Below, piece by piece: positions 9,397 to 21,640 of a stretch of 64,000 bases of DNA. This DNA is from Stenocarpella maydis (lineage: Eukaryota; Ascomycota; Sordariomycetes; Diaporthales; Diaporthaceae), in NCBI GenBank assembly GCA_002270565.1, contig NQMI01000160.1, positions 33,562-97,561 of the forward strand, in the 5' to 3' direction. The first letter of the stretch is position 1, and each line of letters begins with the position of its first letter. Made by a program: the position numbers and the translations under genes. The notes under the pieces were generated by a model that saw nothing but the letters and a program-made list of their open reading frames with translations, was not told where the DNA came from and did not search any database.

Positions 9397-12248
9397 CTAA
9401 TCAGTAGTTGCAAGGGCAACCACAGATTAGCAAGGATTGAAGAGATAGATCATTACTGCTTTAACAGTAACTATGCCAACGGTACTAACAGCATCACTCC
9501 TTGAAGACACTCCAATAGTCTTCAGCGATATCATTACTACCCATTATAAGAAGAAGAGGGCTTTACATATATAACACTATACTCCACCTTTATCCCACAT
9601 GCATCCATCACACCCTAAGTATTATTGGAAAGTAACTGCAAAATATATAAGGCTGCACAATGTTGCCAACCCACGGCTACTCTTAAAGATAATGCTAGAG
9701 ATATCACCACTTCAGCACCCATTAGCAACTACCCCGGCAATCCCCTTAGCAATCAGCTACACTAGCCAAGGTTAACCTTACCAGCCGGCACATCTTCACT
9801 ACCCCTGCTAACAGCTTACCCCTATATACTCACTACCCCTTATCACCATCTTTTTACCCCTACTTTACCCCAATACACCCCTGTTCTTTACTATAATACT
9901 ATATACCAACTATATAATCCGCATATTATAATAGCAAACCCCTATAATAAAGATAATACCCCTATGCTATCAGCATTAACAGCCGTACCATCAGTTACTA
10001 CTAATCTTAACCCTATCAACTTATTAGATATAATTAAGAATATATTACTCAGGGAGGCCACTACTAAGACAAGCCTTAACCCCAGTCTATAGGGGGTAAA
10101 CCTGAATCCAGATACTCTAAGTAACCCAAGACTATATATAATCCATCTTAATACCTATATATAAGCATGCTATTAAGCATACGTAAGGCATACTGGCCAG
10201 GAAGTTTATATCAACTTTAAGGATGACTTTAGAGACTAGAAAGAGCAAACATTTAGAGTAATCCATTGTGATATCCTTATTACCCTTAAGAAGATACTAT
10301 AAAATAAGGAAATATACCTATAGGTTAATAATAATGTAAAGGCCTTTATGGAACTATTAGAAATAGATTCCCTACCAAAAGCCCTAGCATCCGCGTAATA
10401 CTAGTATCAATAGATAATATAGTTAAAGAGATATCATAATTATATCCCCTTTAACAATAGTCTATCATTTAAGGAATGCCAACTAGCACCAAGTAGTAAC
10501 AGAAGGATAGGCCCAAGTACCTACAGACCTATATTACAACCTACTGCCCCAGCTGTACCCAGATCTCAGTCCCCATCCCATCAGCTATAGGGCATATACA
10601 ACTATAAGACTTCTAATAGCTATAGATCAACACTCAAGTGAGAGGAATTCTGAGCTGCCTGTAAGAAGCATACTACAATCCCTCTGTAACAACTATATGC
10701 TATACCACTAGAAAAGGGTATATCTGCTAATATAGCTAAGTACTACTCAGATAATAAGAAATTCACTAGAGCAATAGATGAAGTACTTAATGATAAAATC
10801 CATCTCTTTTATAATATCTGTAAAAACAACTATCTATACCTAACTTACTTCCAGGCAGCATTACTTATAATATTAAAGGGTGAAGCTAAGGATTTTTATA
10901 TATAGTTAATTACAGATAAGGATACCTTTGCTATAGTATATGCTAAACTTAAGCAATGATTTGATACAGATAGCAGACAATAAGTATATTTAATAATATA
11001 GAATACTACTACTTTTACATTAATATAGCAAAAAAATAAGGGCAAAACCTTATTAGAAATAGTGGAAATCTTAATTAAAAACATAAAGCAATACTCCTGA
11101 ATACTTAGCTATAAAGAAGCACTAGGAGACAAACCACTATATAACAACCTCATCTGTACTATATGCAGTATACCCGAGTTCTACTTTATTAAGCTAATAG
11201 CCCCAGCTACTACTAATAAAGTATATAACATACTCCATCATTATGCTACATCATTAGGGCCTTAACGCCCCTCCCAATCATACACCACAGGGTAAGGCAA
11301 TAATAATAGACAGGATAGTAACTATAATAAGAATAAAGAACAAAATAATAAGCAGTACCTTAATAGTAACTAGTTCTATCTTAACCGCTAGTATAATAAT
11401 AACCAGCAGTATAAAGGCAACTACCTAAGGAACTCTATATATAGGTAATATCCCCCAGGATAAGGCAATTACCATCCCTAAGGCAACTTTTAGCTGCTCT
11501 TTAGAGGATGCAACCGCCCCTACAGAAGGAATAACGGAAATAGTCCCCTATATAAGAAGAAATGCTTCATTTGCTAGAAGGAAGGATGCTAATTATTAAA
11601 TTACTCTTTTAAAGAGCACTAGAGGGCTAAAGGTATATATATAAACATATATAGCGCTATAAACCAACCTCTTTTAGATAATAAATTTTATATATTCCTT
11701 ATTAACTATAAGGGCATTAACTATAAGGGCAATAACTAGGAGAGCACTAGTATATTTATTAGCAATACTAAAGCCTAAGAAAACTATATATAGCTAGTAG
11801 ACCAAGCTTTCCTCTATATCTTTAGTATTAACAATAATAAGAAGGATTAGAACGGCCCTAGCTCTATAACTAATGAGAATAATATTGGCAGCAGTAATAA
11901 TAAAGCCAATAAGAAAGCCAGTGATATTAAGGAAGTCTTTATGATAGATAATTACTCGCGCTAGTGCTTCCAGGGGATCCTCCCGGATACTAGTACAGCT
12001 AACTATTCCACTGCTGGATACAACCAATATACTACTCTGCAGCAACTATTACCTATTGCTCTTAATAAGTCTCGCGTAAGCAAAGCATTAGTTCGCTTTG
12101 GACTAGGAAAACTACTATAGTTAATAGGAGCAACTATAGTTAATATAGCAGCTAGCAACTTAACGTTCTATATAATGAAGATAGCAACCCCCTTCCTCTT
12201 GTATATGTAAGATATAAATATATACTTACTCTTTATGCGAAATATAAC
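9397..12248 (+). pseudogene. Copia gag-protease remnant, many stops
   Basis: The only ATG placed like a gag start is at 9472. The frame is then broken repeatedly by TAG and TAA codons. Conserved pieces appear in the expected order: gag core, zinc knuckle, then retropepsin-like protease with the sequence ending in an ITPFLL-like motif just before the foreign LTR at 12249. The damage is mostly C-to-T or G-to-A. It is not a functional gene. Confidence 0.7.
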
Positions 12249-12842
12249 TCTGATGAATTTGTGCTATAAAATAGCATTCAGTTCAGCGTGTGTTTCGGCA
12301 GGGTCGCAGTGTGGTGCCCTGAGGCGAATTCGGACAATTGACAGTGGTCTGGACAACTTTGTATTGAATTAAGTTGGGCTTCTGTAAGCCCTCCTTATAT
12401 ACCCTCCGACGTCGTCTCACCCCTGGGCACGCTGCGGTCGGCTCTGGTGCAAATTTGCAAATGCCGGAAAATTCGCCCTTCCAACACACCATCTTTGGTT
12501 CCAAGCAACTAGCCAACCACAGCCCTAGCAATGCCCAAATTAAGTACATACAAACTTCAGAAATCAGGCTATCCAATGCACTAAGTCATATACTTTTTGG
12601 GTAAGAAATAAGGGTAATGCAGAGGTCTGAATTAAGGTGCAAATGCAGGCCAAAATAATCGACTCACGGCCACCAAACTCATCTTGCGTCACGCACGCAC
12701 TGGGCGTACTTAGCGAAAATCGCCTGACTCGCAAGTCTAGGGTAACTCCTTGCTAGAAAGTCTAGGGTAACTCCTTACAACGAAGTCTAGGGTAACTCCT
12801 TGCACGGAGTACCAACGCCCTGCTGAGCGGTTCCGTTTAACA
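12249..12842 (-). repeat. solo LTR of second Copia family, inserted in first element
   Basis: The 594 bp are the reverse complement of the LTR at 23001-23575. The outer end begins TGTTAAACGG (read on the minus strand at 12842) and the inner end is ...TTCATCAGA. It contains three copies of a 19-base direct repeat (CCTAGACTT core) and a TATA motif (GTATATAAGG). It interrupts the protease region of the first Copia element. The right flank is one base and then the N gap, so neither a target duplication nor a lost internal region can be checked. It is much less RIP-altered than the copy at 23001. Confidence 0.88.
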
Positions 12843-12843
12843 A

Positions 12844-12868
12844 NNNNNNNNNNNNNNNNNNNNNNNNN
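12844..12868. other. assembly gap, 25 N
   Basis: A run of N lies one base after the end of the nested LTR. The sequence on either side belongs to transposon DNA, so the true gap size and content are unknown. Confidence 0.99.
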
Positions 12869-14784
12869 GGAATAATGCTACCCTTTAAGGTAATAGTGAA
12901 AAGAAGGGCGGCCTTATGCTTAGTAATGGAAAAGGACTTTATGGGATGAGACTTAGTAACCCTACTTGATATAATGAATTAGGAAGGAGTAAATAAGAAT
13001 GTAGATAAAGGAAAATGACTTATGAAATACTCTTAAGAATAAAAGAAGTAAGAAGGGAGATAGTATTATGGACTAATATATATTGGCGGCTGACTACTAT
13101 AGAAGACAACCCTGTAGGTTAGGAAGTGGCCCCTAAAAGGAGCGCCCTGCCTGATCCAATTAGTAATGCTACCTTATCAGGGTTAGGGTTAGGGACCTAC
13201 TACGATTAATGAGATCGTTATTAATTCCATTAAGTAATACTTAATCGGCAGGATTATCATTAATACTGTTAATAACGAATGAAGAGTTAGAATATATAAG
13301 GATATGGTTATCACTATATTAGGTAGCTTTTATAAAATAGACTCTTCAGTTGTTAATCTAAGTATTCAATCCTAATATTAAATAGCCTTACAGCTAGTGA
13401 TCATTCTTAAGTCAATAATATTGCTTAACAACCGCCTAATAATGTATTCCGAACATAAACCCTTGATCTTTCAGGATTAACATACTCGGAAACCCCTTTG
13501 ATCATTATACTAGATACTATATAAGGGATCACAACAATTGCTATAAGAATAGCTATATGCTGACTTGCCTAGTAAAAGCATACTTAATGGTAATTAACTA
13601 ACTAATGCAACTTGGTTAGTAATATACTAATGTAATACTAATGCTGCCCCATATAAAGGAAGAATTACTACTTCCCAGCACCCTAAGCCCCAGATGGAAG
13701 TTAATAAGTACCTTGAGATATAAAAAGGGATTACATAATACTAACAACCAGCAAAACTTTAGATCCCCATTAACTAGTTACCTGTATCTTACCCTAAGGA
13801 GCTATATAGTTGGCTAGTATATAGTTCAAATCCATCTTAAGGGCGAGACCTTGTAGCCAAGATTTTTATAGTGGTGCCTATATACTGAGGGTTTAGGTGA
13901 TAAGGGTTACTACTATCCTATGGGCACTTAAGTTGCTAGCTATATATATTAAGCATCCCTAGTCAAGATTTCGCGATCTTAACTCCTGCTTAACATATGT
14001 TTTATATACTTACTAAGAGCGGTATCAGACATTGCACGCTCCACTATACATTTTATTAAGAAATTAGCTCTAATATACCATTCATTACCATCTGCTACAA
14101 TCCCTACCTAACCTAACTACTACCTTATCTATACTTACTAACTCTTGCTATTAGCCTCTAACGGAAAGGGCTTTACTAAGTGTTCTTCACTTAAATAGCC
14201 TTAGGTGAAGAGGGTTTTTAGTTAAGTTTATTAAAATTTATTTAATGCTTATTAGATTGGCAGCTGTGATCTGGTTATACTTAATTTAGTTTTATTAATC
14301 TTAGTAAAGAGGAGGGCGGTTCCGGAGGCTGGATAGTTGTTATTCCAGTTCTAGGGAGTCCGAGTAATTATTATTCCAGCTCCAGGTAAATCCTTATTTA
14401 ACCTATAGCCTATAGGTGAAGGAATTATAAGTCTTTATCGCGCATTTCTTTTGAAACCTTTAAGTACTAATAGGTAGTATATTTATGAATAGCTTTTTGT
14501 AATAGGAAGCCCACTATTTATACCAGATTTTAACAATTACGGGCTTCTAGCTTCTAGAGGAAGTAGAGACCGCTATAATACGCTGCTTCCGGGTGCGTAT
14601 TGATGCGGCACTTGATATAGTTATTTTGGATGAACTAGCAAGGGCTCTACAACCAAAGGCAACGGATATCGGATTCTGCTTCGTCAATATAGCAATTCTT
14701 TTTTTTCTTTTACATCGCGAGAAGTATAGGTTTAACCCACGCTGGTTTTTTTTTTATCTATTGCATTCTTTAACGCGCTACTAG
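12869..14784 (+). mobile_element. AT-rich decayed retroelement body
   Basis: This is the 3' half of the first Copia element, if the two flanking LTRs belong together. It is AT-rich, full of stops in all frames, and no integrase, reverse transcriptase or RNase H motif could be read with confidence. It includes the interstitial telomeric repeat at 13180. It could also contain pieces of other elements. Confidence 0.5.
13180..13194 (+). repeat. interstitial telomeric repeat, two and a half TTAGGG units
   Basis: The bases GGGTTAGGGTTAGGG match the TTAGGG telomere repeat used by most filamentous fungi. It lies inside transposon DNA 311 bp after the N gap. The flanks (TTATCA on the left, ACCTAC on the right) are not telomere-like. 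Confidence 0.85.
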
Positions 14785-14999
14785 TGTGGCAATAGTAGTG
14801 TGCAACAGCACATTGGTGGGCTATCGCTACAGCCACCGTACTGTAGCCAGAGGGCGTAGTTGCTTACTAAGCAACTACCACCCACTATATAGACCCGAGA
14901 TAGCTGGCGGGCTACGCCCACTGCACCCACTACTCGAAAGACAGAGAGAAATACAAGAACAACACCCCACTCGTATTGCAATACGTGACCCATCCAACA
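14785..14999 (+). repeat. 3' LTR of first Copia element (215 bp)
   Basis: Same family as 9184-9396, same orientation, and nearly identical. The preceding bases CGCTACTAG are unlike those before the 5' copy, as expected for an LTR junction. GC content and CpA frequency are normal, in contrast to the AT-rich body. Confidence 0.85.
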
Positions 15000-17900
15000 C
15001 AAACGCACCTTATCAGCGGGGCTCAGACGGCACGGCACGGCGGGCGCCCATGCATTGCTCCTTGGTCACTTGACCAGGCTCGCTGGCTCGCCACATCGGT
15101 TGCACGCCTAACAATTTCTTCTCACATGAAAACAAGAGGCGGACTAGCTCAGATGCTGATGGAGGTGGGGAGCTTGAAGGCCGATGGGGCGGAAGCTCGT
15201 ATGATTCTTCTACATCTCGTCCCAGTATCAATGTAGGGACGAAGACAACCTACACAGTGCACAGTGTCACGCGCGTTACGGAGTACAGCATTTGTATCTG
15301 ATAAAAGAAGAGTTTACCAGGCTTCGATGGAACAATGTCCTGTGGGATAGAAAGCTCGAGATGCCGGAGATGGCGTGATGTCACACGAACACACCACACA
15401 ATGTTCCGAGAGCCTGCACAGCTCTAACTCGCATCAGTGTGCGCAACAGCTTGGATGTCGTAGATCATCAACCTATCGGGCCTTTCTGACCGACAGCTAG
15501 AACAAGCATATACAAATGCCAGAGGAGGGCCAGTTAGTGGGCCGTTGTACCCTGGATCGATACTTCAAACTAGGTGTGGGGTGCGAGCCTGGCAAGTGGG
15601 TTTCGGAACGAAGCAAGGAGCAAGCACATGTTGGTTGAAGATGGGGTTGTAACAGTAGGGATCCCCAGTCTCAAGCGAGATGAGCCCGGCGGTTGTAACT
15701 TCTCGCGAGCGGAATCCAGCTGCGCAACGCCACAGAGTGGCATGGTGCATGGGCGCTGGGATACAACGACGGCTAAGTATGGCACGCGTGGCTGACGAGG
15801 ATCAAACCAGGAGGGCGGGCTAGGGTGCAGTCGGCGAAGACGCCGTCCCAAGGAGCTGGGAAGAGTCTAACTACTCGAGTCAGAGAAAAATCTCCGCTTG
15901 GATCCATTGGGCGGACGGCCAGGCCATTCTGTAAAAGCATCCACCGATTCGGTGTCTGGGATGCCCGGGACGAGTGCTTGTTCGAAATGGTGGCCTGCCA
16001 CAATGTGTCGACGACGCCGTCGTTGGGGGAGAGAGCAGTGACTGGAGCTGGTGATGTTTGGAGACCCGCTCTTAGGGCAGCAGTAGGTTGATGCTCGCCT
16101 GCTCGACAGGGTCGTGCAAAGGTGGAGCAAACACCCTCTGCCTGGCGATCCATGCGAGACTGACAGAGTCGCCAGCCACGCCAGACCCTCTGATTGTGCC
16201 GAGTCAGCGACCTGGTGCATCACAGCTGCTCGTCTGCTCACTTTGGTTCGGTGGAGGGTGGGACAAGATGTGCGATCTCCCGACCGTGGGCCCAAAACCG
16301 CGAGGGCAGTGCAGATCGGGGGTAGCTGGGCGTCCAATCAGGGCCCAGATGGGCGCCTGGGGAAAAGGCCGCGGGAGGGAGATCTGCGCCTGGCATTGGG
16401 CAGCGACCTGATTGTACACTATTGCACGTGCAATCCGTAATGATCGGTGGTTGATGCTCAGTGCCTGAGTGGAGCAGCTGAGGCTTGCACAGCTGGGCAG
16501 CCGGGCGGATGTGGTCCGGACCACCAGCCAGAGCCCGCGCCATCACCAATAGTTCTAGTGGCTCTATGGCACGGAGTACACTACTTTGTGTTCGTGTGTG
16601 CGTGTGGCGGGTTCCTGGTGAGACTGCCATCGATTGTTGCGTCAATTGAGAATCCAGCCAGCCCAGGACCGTCGAGAAGAAGTTTGCAAGATTGCAAACA
16701 GTCCAGGCATACGGAGTACTGGAGGAAAAAGAGAGGGCAACAGACGGGTGCACAGGCCACGGGCCAACGCGATAGCCGTGGTGCCCCTTGCGCCTTCTCA
16801 GCCTGTCCCTGCAGTTTCCCTGCAGTTTCCCTGCGGGTTCCCTGCAGGTTCCCTGTAGTTTCCCTGCCGCCCTGCCACTCTCTTGGCCCACCCTTACCCC
16901 GCTGCAGGGGCTCTGCCACACCTTCCCCTGCAGCCCTGCCCTGTCAGTCATGACTTCCCGTTAAAGAGTGTGCAGCAGCAGCAGCACCATGCTCAGGGCC
17001 AGAGCGTGTGAGTGCTGGGGAGGGCAGGAGGCTGGGAGGTCGAATGAGGTGGGAAGGAGGGTGACATCGGCATGTGCTGCGACTTCTCCTTTTCACTCTG
17101 CATCTCTGCAGTCCTGAGGAAGGGGCGACACAGCAGATGCGCTTGCCAGTCTTCTGGATTTTCTTTTCTTCTTTTCTTTTTCTGTATTGGAAAGCTACAT
17201 AGTATTGTGTTCCTATGTTGAGACATATGCAATAGTAGAGACGTACCTCTACCCCTCAACCAAGCTGTATGTGCCAGTCTTCAGTCCCGCTGCGATGGTG
17301 ATTTTTCCCAGTCTTCTTCTTACTTTCTCTTCTACTGACACCATCTCAGAGACATACGTTGGACGAAAGGGTCCACTCTTCTTCTTGTCTTGGTCTCTGC
17401 CCGCACATCCGAGACATCGCACGCAATTCAGAGACATCGTCATCATAACCACCCAACTCCTCAGGCTCCTGTCCTCTAGTTTCCGCATCTCACTACACAG
17501 CTGTCTGAACTAGTGAGTATACTGTATTCCCTCGCACCTCACCGCCCCTCCCAATCGAGACATCCAGCGACACGGCACGAGAAGCTCTGGATCGTCTGAT
17601 GCCGCGCTGCTGTCTCCCGCCATCCCATCCAGGCCTCATCCAATTGTGTGGGCCCGTCACAAGGCACACAGCACAAGCACCCAACACGAGCTCACCGTCA
17701 CATCCAGCTTTGCTCGAACCTAATAATCATCATCACCGTTTGCCTCACTCGCCAATCTCGTCTAACATACGATCCCAGCCTGACCTGCCCTGCCCTGCCC
17801 TGGCTGGCATTGCACTACTCGGTACACTACCACCATCTGGACCTATCCAATCAAACCTCCAATATCGCACATAGTAACGCCATCCTCCACCGTCAATCAG

Positions 17901-18474
17901 CCTGCGTCTGCTATAGTAGTAGTACGGCAGTGTCTATGCACACCTGGGCACAGGCAGTCCCCGCCGCATCAACATTCCGTGACATTGCCGTCCAAGTGCA
18001 GCCTCGCGAGTCACGGCCCCAATATCAGGGCGCCGCCAGTCAACTGTCACCCTGGGCAAAACCAGGCAAAGCTGGCAAGCAGCCAAGGCGCCGCAAGCCA
18101 GGCATCCGGATCGTGCTCAGGGAGCAAGGGGGGCCTGAAATAGACCCACGAGAGTCTCTTCGTTTCCTTTCCGTGGTCGTATTCCCAATCTAGCCATCAT
18201 CCCACGCTATCCCGCACATAACGCCGCCTCCCGGACAGGCATGATCCCGAACCTGCGTGCCTGTTGTGTGCGTGTGTCTCATCCTGTCTGTCCTGTCCTG
18301 CCCTGCCTGGTCCTGGTCGCCATGTCGCAGAGCCAGCACTGACTTTTGATCATATCTCAGCTCCGTTGATGGTTGATCTCGCTGCCTTGCTGTGAGACCC
18401 AGCCCACTGTTCCTGTTGGTCGCACTGACCTTGCCGTCCCAAGCCAAGGTTTGGTCACCGCCCGTTCCGTCATC
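15000..18474. other. gene-free stretch with repeats, 5' region of Cnn1 gene
   Basis: GC content is ordinary and several unsupported open frames exist on both strands around 15570-16950, none with a recognisable domain. It holds two exact TACGGAGTA motifs (15277 and 16710), a CCCTGCAG-type minisatellite (16806-16867), a few TGCCC units (near 17785) and pyrimidine-rich tracts from 17280 to 18470 that would suit a long 5' untranslated leader of the gene starting at 18475. Confidence 0.45.
16806..16867. repeat. minisatellite, about six 10-12 bp TTCCCTGCAG units
   Basis: Successive units read TTCCCTGCAG, TTCCCTGCAG, TTCCCTGCGGG, TTCCCTGCAGG, TTCCCTGTAG and TTCCCTGCCG. It is non-coding as far as can be seen. 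Confidence 0.85.
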
Positions 18475-21400
18475 ATGGAGGGTGCTGCTGTTGTTCAGAG
18501 CCCGCGGCGAGAACGCCGCCGGCCCTCCTTCCACTCACCAAACAGCTCTCGTGCCGTCTCGCGCTCTGGCAGTACTGGCAACTCGTCTGCGCGCATGCCT
18601 CCACAGGCCAACAGCCACTCCTCCCCGAACATCATCCAGTCTCCCACCCTGAGATACGCACAGCCTCCCGGTTCTCGTTTCTCAAATCGCAGAGGCTCCA
18701 TGGGCTCCAACACAGACCGGCCCCCGACTCCGGTCTCCAAGAGTTCCGCCAGGGGCTCGCAGTCCAGCTCCCACCAGGAGCCCGCCTCGACCCTGCTGCA
18801 GGAGAAGCTGCAGCGCGAGCGCCGCTCTGAGATTCAGCGCAACCTCAACAGACTGGCCAGTGAGATGGATGCCACTGCAGCCGATACGAAAGCTGCGGCA
18901 ACAACACCGGTGCGGTGCGCCACCGCCGACGGCAAACGCCCGGGGTCTGGTGATGCAAACGGGGACGGTGGGAAGCAGAAGGGCTTTGCCGTCAAGGAGA
19001 TGGAACAGGTACTCATGGCCCCGGCCCCCTTATACCTCATCCTACAGCACTCTGTCCCTCAGCCGCCTGTCACCAGAGGATCCTGTTATTCTTGTTGTCC
19101 TCCCGTCCTCTGTCCGCCATCCGGCCGACGCCTCATGCTAGAGCCACTTGCATCCAGTGTGCAAAGTCTACGGCAAATGCGTTGGATAGCGATGCTGACA
19201 GAGTTCTGCACAGGCAATGACGACGCTACACAAACAAAACTTTGATCTCAAACTTGAGCTGTTCCATCGCCGGCAACGGCAGTCTGTCTTGGAGGAGAGG
19301 ATTGAGGCACTCGAGGCAGAGAAGGTGCAGATCCAGGAGACCAACGACACGCTCATACAGGAGCTGGAGAGGAGGGATAAAGCCGTCGAGGAAGCCGTCA
19401 CAATGATTGTCACCCTGGAGGCCCGCATGGAACTTCTGCTGCGGGAGAGAGAGATGCTTCGGCAGGTCGAGGCCGACAGAGCTTTTGTCGCCAAGATGGA
19501 GGCATCTGAGTTGGCGGCCGGGACCAGGGGACCCCTCGCGATGGATACGCAGGATGGTGGCGCAAAGGGCCACGGCAAAACCCTCGGGCGAATGCCCAGC
19601 TTCCTTTCCGAGCGCACAGAAAACACCGAGAACCTGCGCAGTGTTTATCTTGGTGCGCAAGGAAGTATCCTGAGTCTGTCGAAAACAGACCCCAGGGCGG
19701 AACACGGAGGATTCGTCAGCCCAAGCATGAGTATCTTGAGTGAGAGCTCCTTCGTCAGTATTTACGGCAGGGAGGCAGCTCCACATGCGCTCTCATCCCC
19801 ATATGACGATGGTGTCGGTCATGGCGGTCGACGGAGTCTTTCTCTTTCGATGAACGAGCCCACGCCTACCCGGTCAAGCGCGAAGCAGGCGATCGAGAGC
19901 GGAGAGACCACCTCGCCGCTACAGAAGCTCGAGAAGCTCGACCCGTCAACGGCGGCGCGACAAAGCTCCGAGGCAGTACCGCTAGGCACGGATATCAAGC
20001 GGTCCGCCACCATCAAACCACTCCAGGCACAACCCCTCCGCGTACGAAAGACCAGGAACAAGCCAGCATCGACTCGCAGGGTCATAACGGACGTGCCCAC
20101 CTCCCGCGCGCATGCACTGCCCCCAACACCGGATACCATGTCCGGCTCGATAAACCAGAGCCTTTGCTCCGATGAGGCCACCCAACACGGCCGAGATGGC
20201 GGGGACGCCGCATATCCTGTATTGTCGAGGGCCACCATGGATCAGACCGAAAACCTGGAGCCGGGCCACTGGCGGTTCAAGAGTGCTGGTGCCGCCCACC
20301 CTCCTTCAATCACAGCATTCACGGGCAGAAAAGGCCACACCTCCGTCAACTACTACGATATGCCCCTGACTCTCCCACGGCGCCCGCGATCGGCTGACGA
20401 AACGACAATATCTCGTCACAGGATTGACTGGGATTCAGAAGGCGACCTAGATGATGCGGCCTCGGAGGTGTCCAGCTTCGACCAGTGGATGAGAGAAGGT
20501 CTTCGTCCCAGCCGAGGTGGTCAGCCCCAGGCGCAGAGGGGCGTGGCAGTACCGCAGAGACATACCAGTCGGGGCACACCTGATCTCTTTGGATTTCCGT
20601 CTGACTCTAACGGCTGGCAGTCAAACGACATGTTCGGAGTACTCGGTGGAAACGGCTACTACGGGGCAGCGGCCCCGCTCGCGCCAGCTCTGGATGCGCT
20701 GGGGGCCTCATTGCCTGCACCAGAGGCTGGCACATACGGCTCAGGGCTCGCCGGAGCAAGCTCACCCCGGGCCACTGGCCATGTCGCCGCGCCGCCGCCG
20801 GCACCCCATCGCAAGTCGAGCCTACGAGCGCGAACATCAGCGCCTGGAACCCCGATGACCACACGCCCGCCGAGGCTCTCCGGAAAGCATGGAGAGTCAG
20901 AGTCGAGCAGGAAGAGTTCTCTAACCGGGCAGTCACAACAAGGCAACGCAGACCGATGGGCGGCACCAACCCCCCGCAGCATCACACCGACCCAGCCTGA
21001 TCATCCCCAGGCGCAGCATCAGGATGAGAACCCGGTCCAGAAGCGACACTACCCGCCCACCGCTAGCCAACAACAGCAGCAAGCAAACACCCGCCCTCGC
21101 AGCAGAGGCATCGCCAACCTGTTCCGCCGCTCCTTGGGCTCCAGCCATATCCCCCCGACGTCGGCCTCGGTACCAAACAACCAGTCGCCGTTTCCCCCTC
21201 CCGCCAAGGCCGACCCTGCGCCGCCGCCGGTTGGGGTGCCAACGTGGGAGCGGAGGAATGAGCAGGGCGACGACGAGATGTCGGCCACGCCGCCGCCGAT
21301 CCTGCGCAAGAGGGCACCGGTGAGTAACAACAATGACGCGGGAGGCGTGGGCTTTGCGGATGCCGCGGACCCGCAGGGCGGCATGTCCCGGCCCGGGAAG

Positions 21401-21640
21401 CCGCACCCCCTCCGATCATCTAACCCCGGCCTGGGGGCTGGCCTGAGCAGTGTACTGGCTGCGCAGCAGCAGCAGCAGCAGCATGATGGTGGCGGAGGTG
21501 TGTCCTTGGCGCTTGGTGGGCAGGATCAGGCGAATGGGCAGACGGCTCAGGCTTCTGCTCCTCCGGGCCAGGGTGGCGGGCATGGTAGGAAGTGGTTTGG
21601 CCTGGGGCGGGTGACCGGCTCCAAGAATTCTGCTACCTAG
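18475..21640 (+). CDS. Cnn1-motif microtubule-organising protein
   Basis: Two exons, 18475-19008 and 19214-21640, phase 0 at both ends; the intron has GTACTC and CACAG ends. The product is 986 aa. Residues about 183-200 (LHKQNFDLKLELFHRRQ) match the Centrosomin N-terminal motif 1, which recruits gamma-tubulin complexes, and a heptad-rich coiled coil follows to about residue 275. The first 178 residues are Ser/Pro-rich with many SP and TP sites. The remaining 700 residues are low-complexity, rich in Pro, Ser and Gln, with a polyQ tract near the C-terminus. Known relatives are fission yeast Mto1/Pcp1 and Aspergillus ApsB, which nucleate microtubules at spindle pole bodies or septa. Which of these it corresponds to is not clear. 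The ATG at 18475 was chosen because upstream frame sequence only starts at a TTG. Confidence 0.82.

Larger units (their letters stand above)
9184..14999 (+). mobile_element. RIP-damaged Ty1/Copia retrotransposon, nested and gapped
   Basis: Near-identical direct repeats at 9184-9396 and 14785-14999 (TGTGGC...CCAACA) flank an AT-rich body. Read on the plus strand with many stop codons, the body shows Copia gag features: a gag-like region around 10720-11100, a CCHC-type zinc knuckle around 11540-11600 (CF-C...EGC), and an aspartic-protease region around 11975-12245 with a D-T-S motif and a conserved FGxG-like block. It is interrupted at 12249 by an unrelated LTR in the opposite orientation and then by a 25-base gap. 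From 12869 to 14784 only degraded sequence follows, and a clear integrase or reverse transcriptase was not recovered. Stops replace expected Gln and Trp codons, the RIP pattern. The element is dead. Confidence 0.8.

Noticed and set aside
13400..13620. RNase H-like or reverse transcriptase-like sequence in the first Copia element
   Set aside because: Short suggestive words (EHKPL) were seen, but stops and the lack of catalytic motifs prevent a call.
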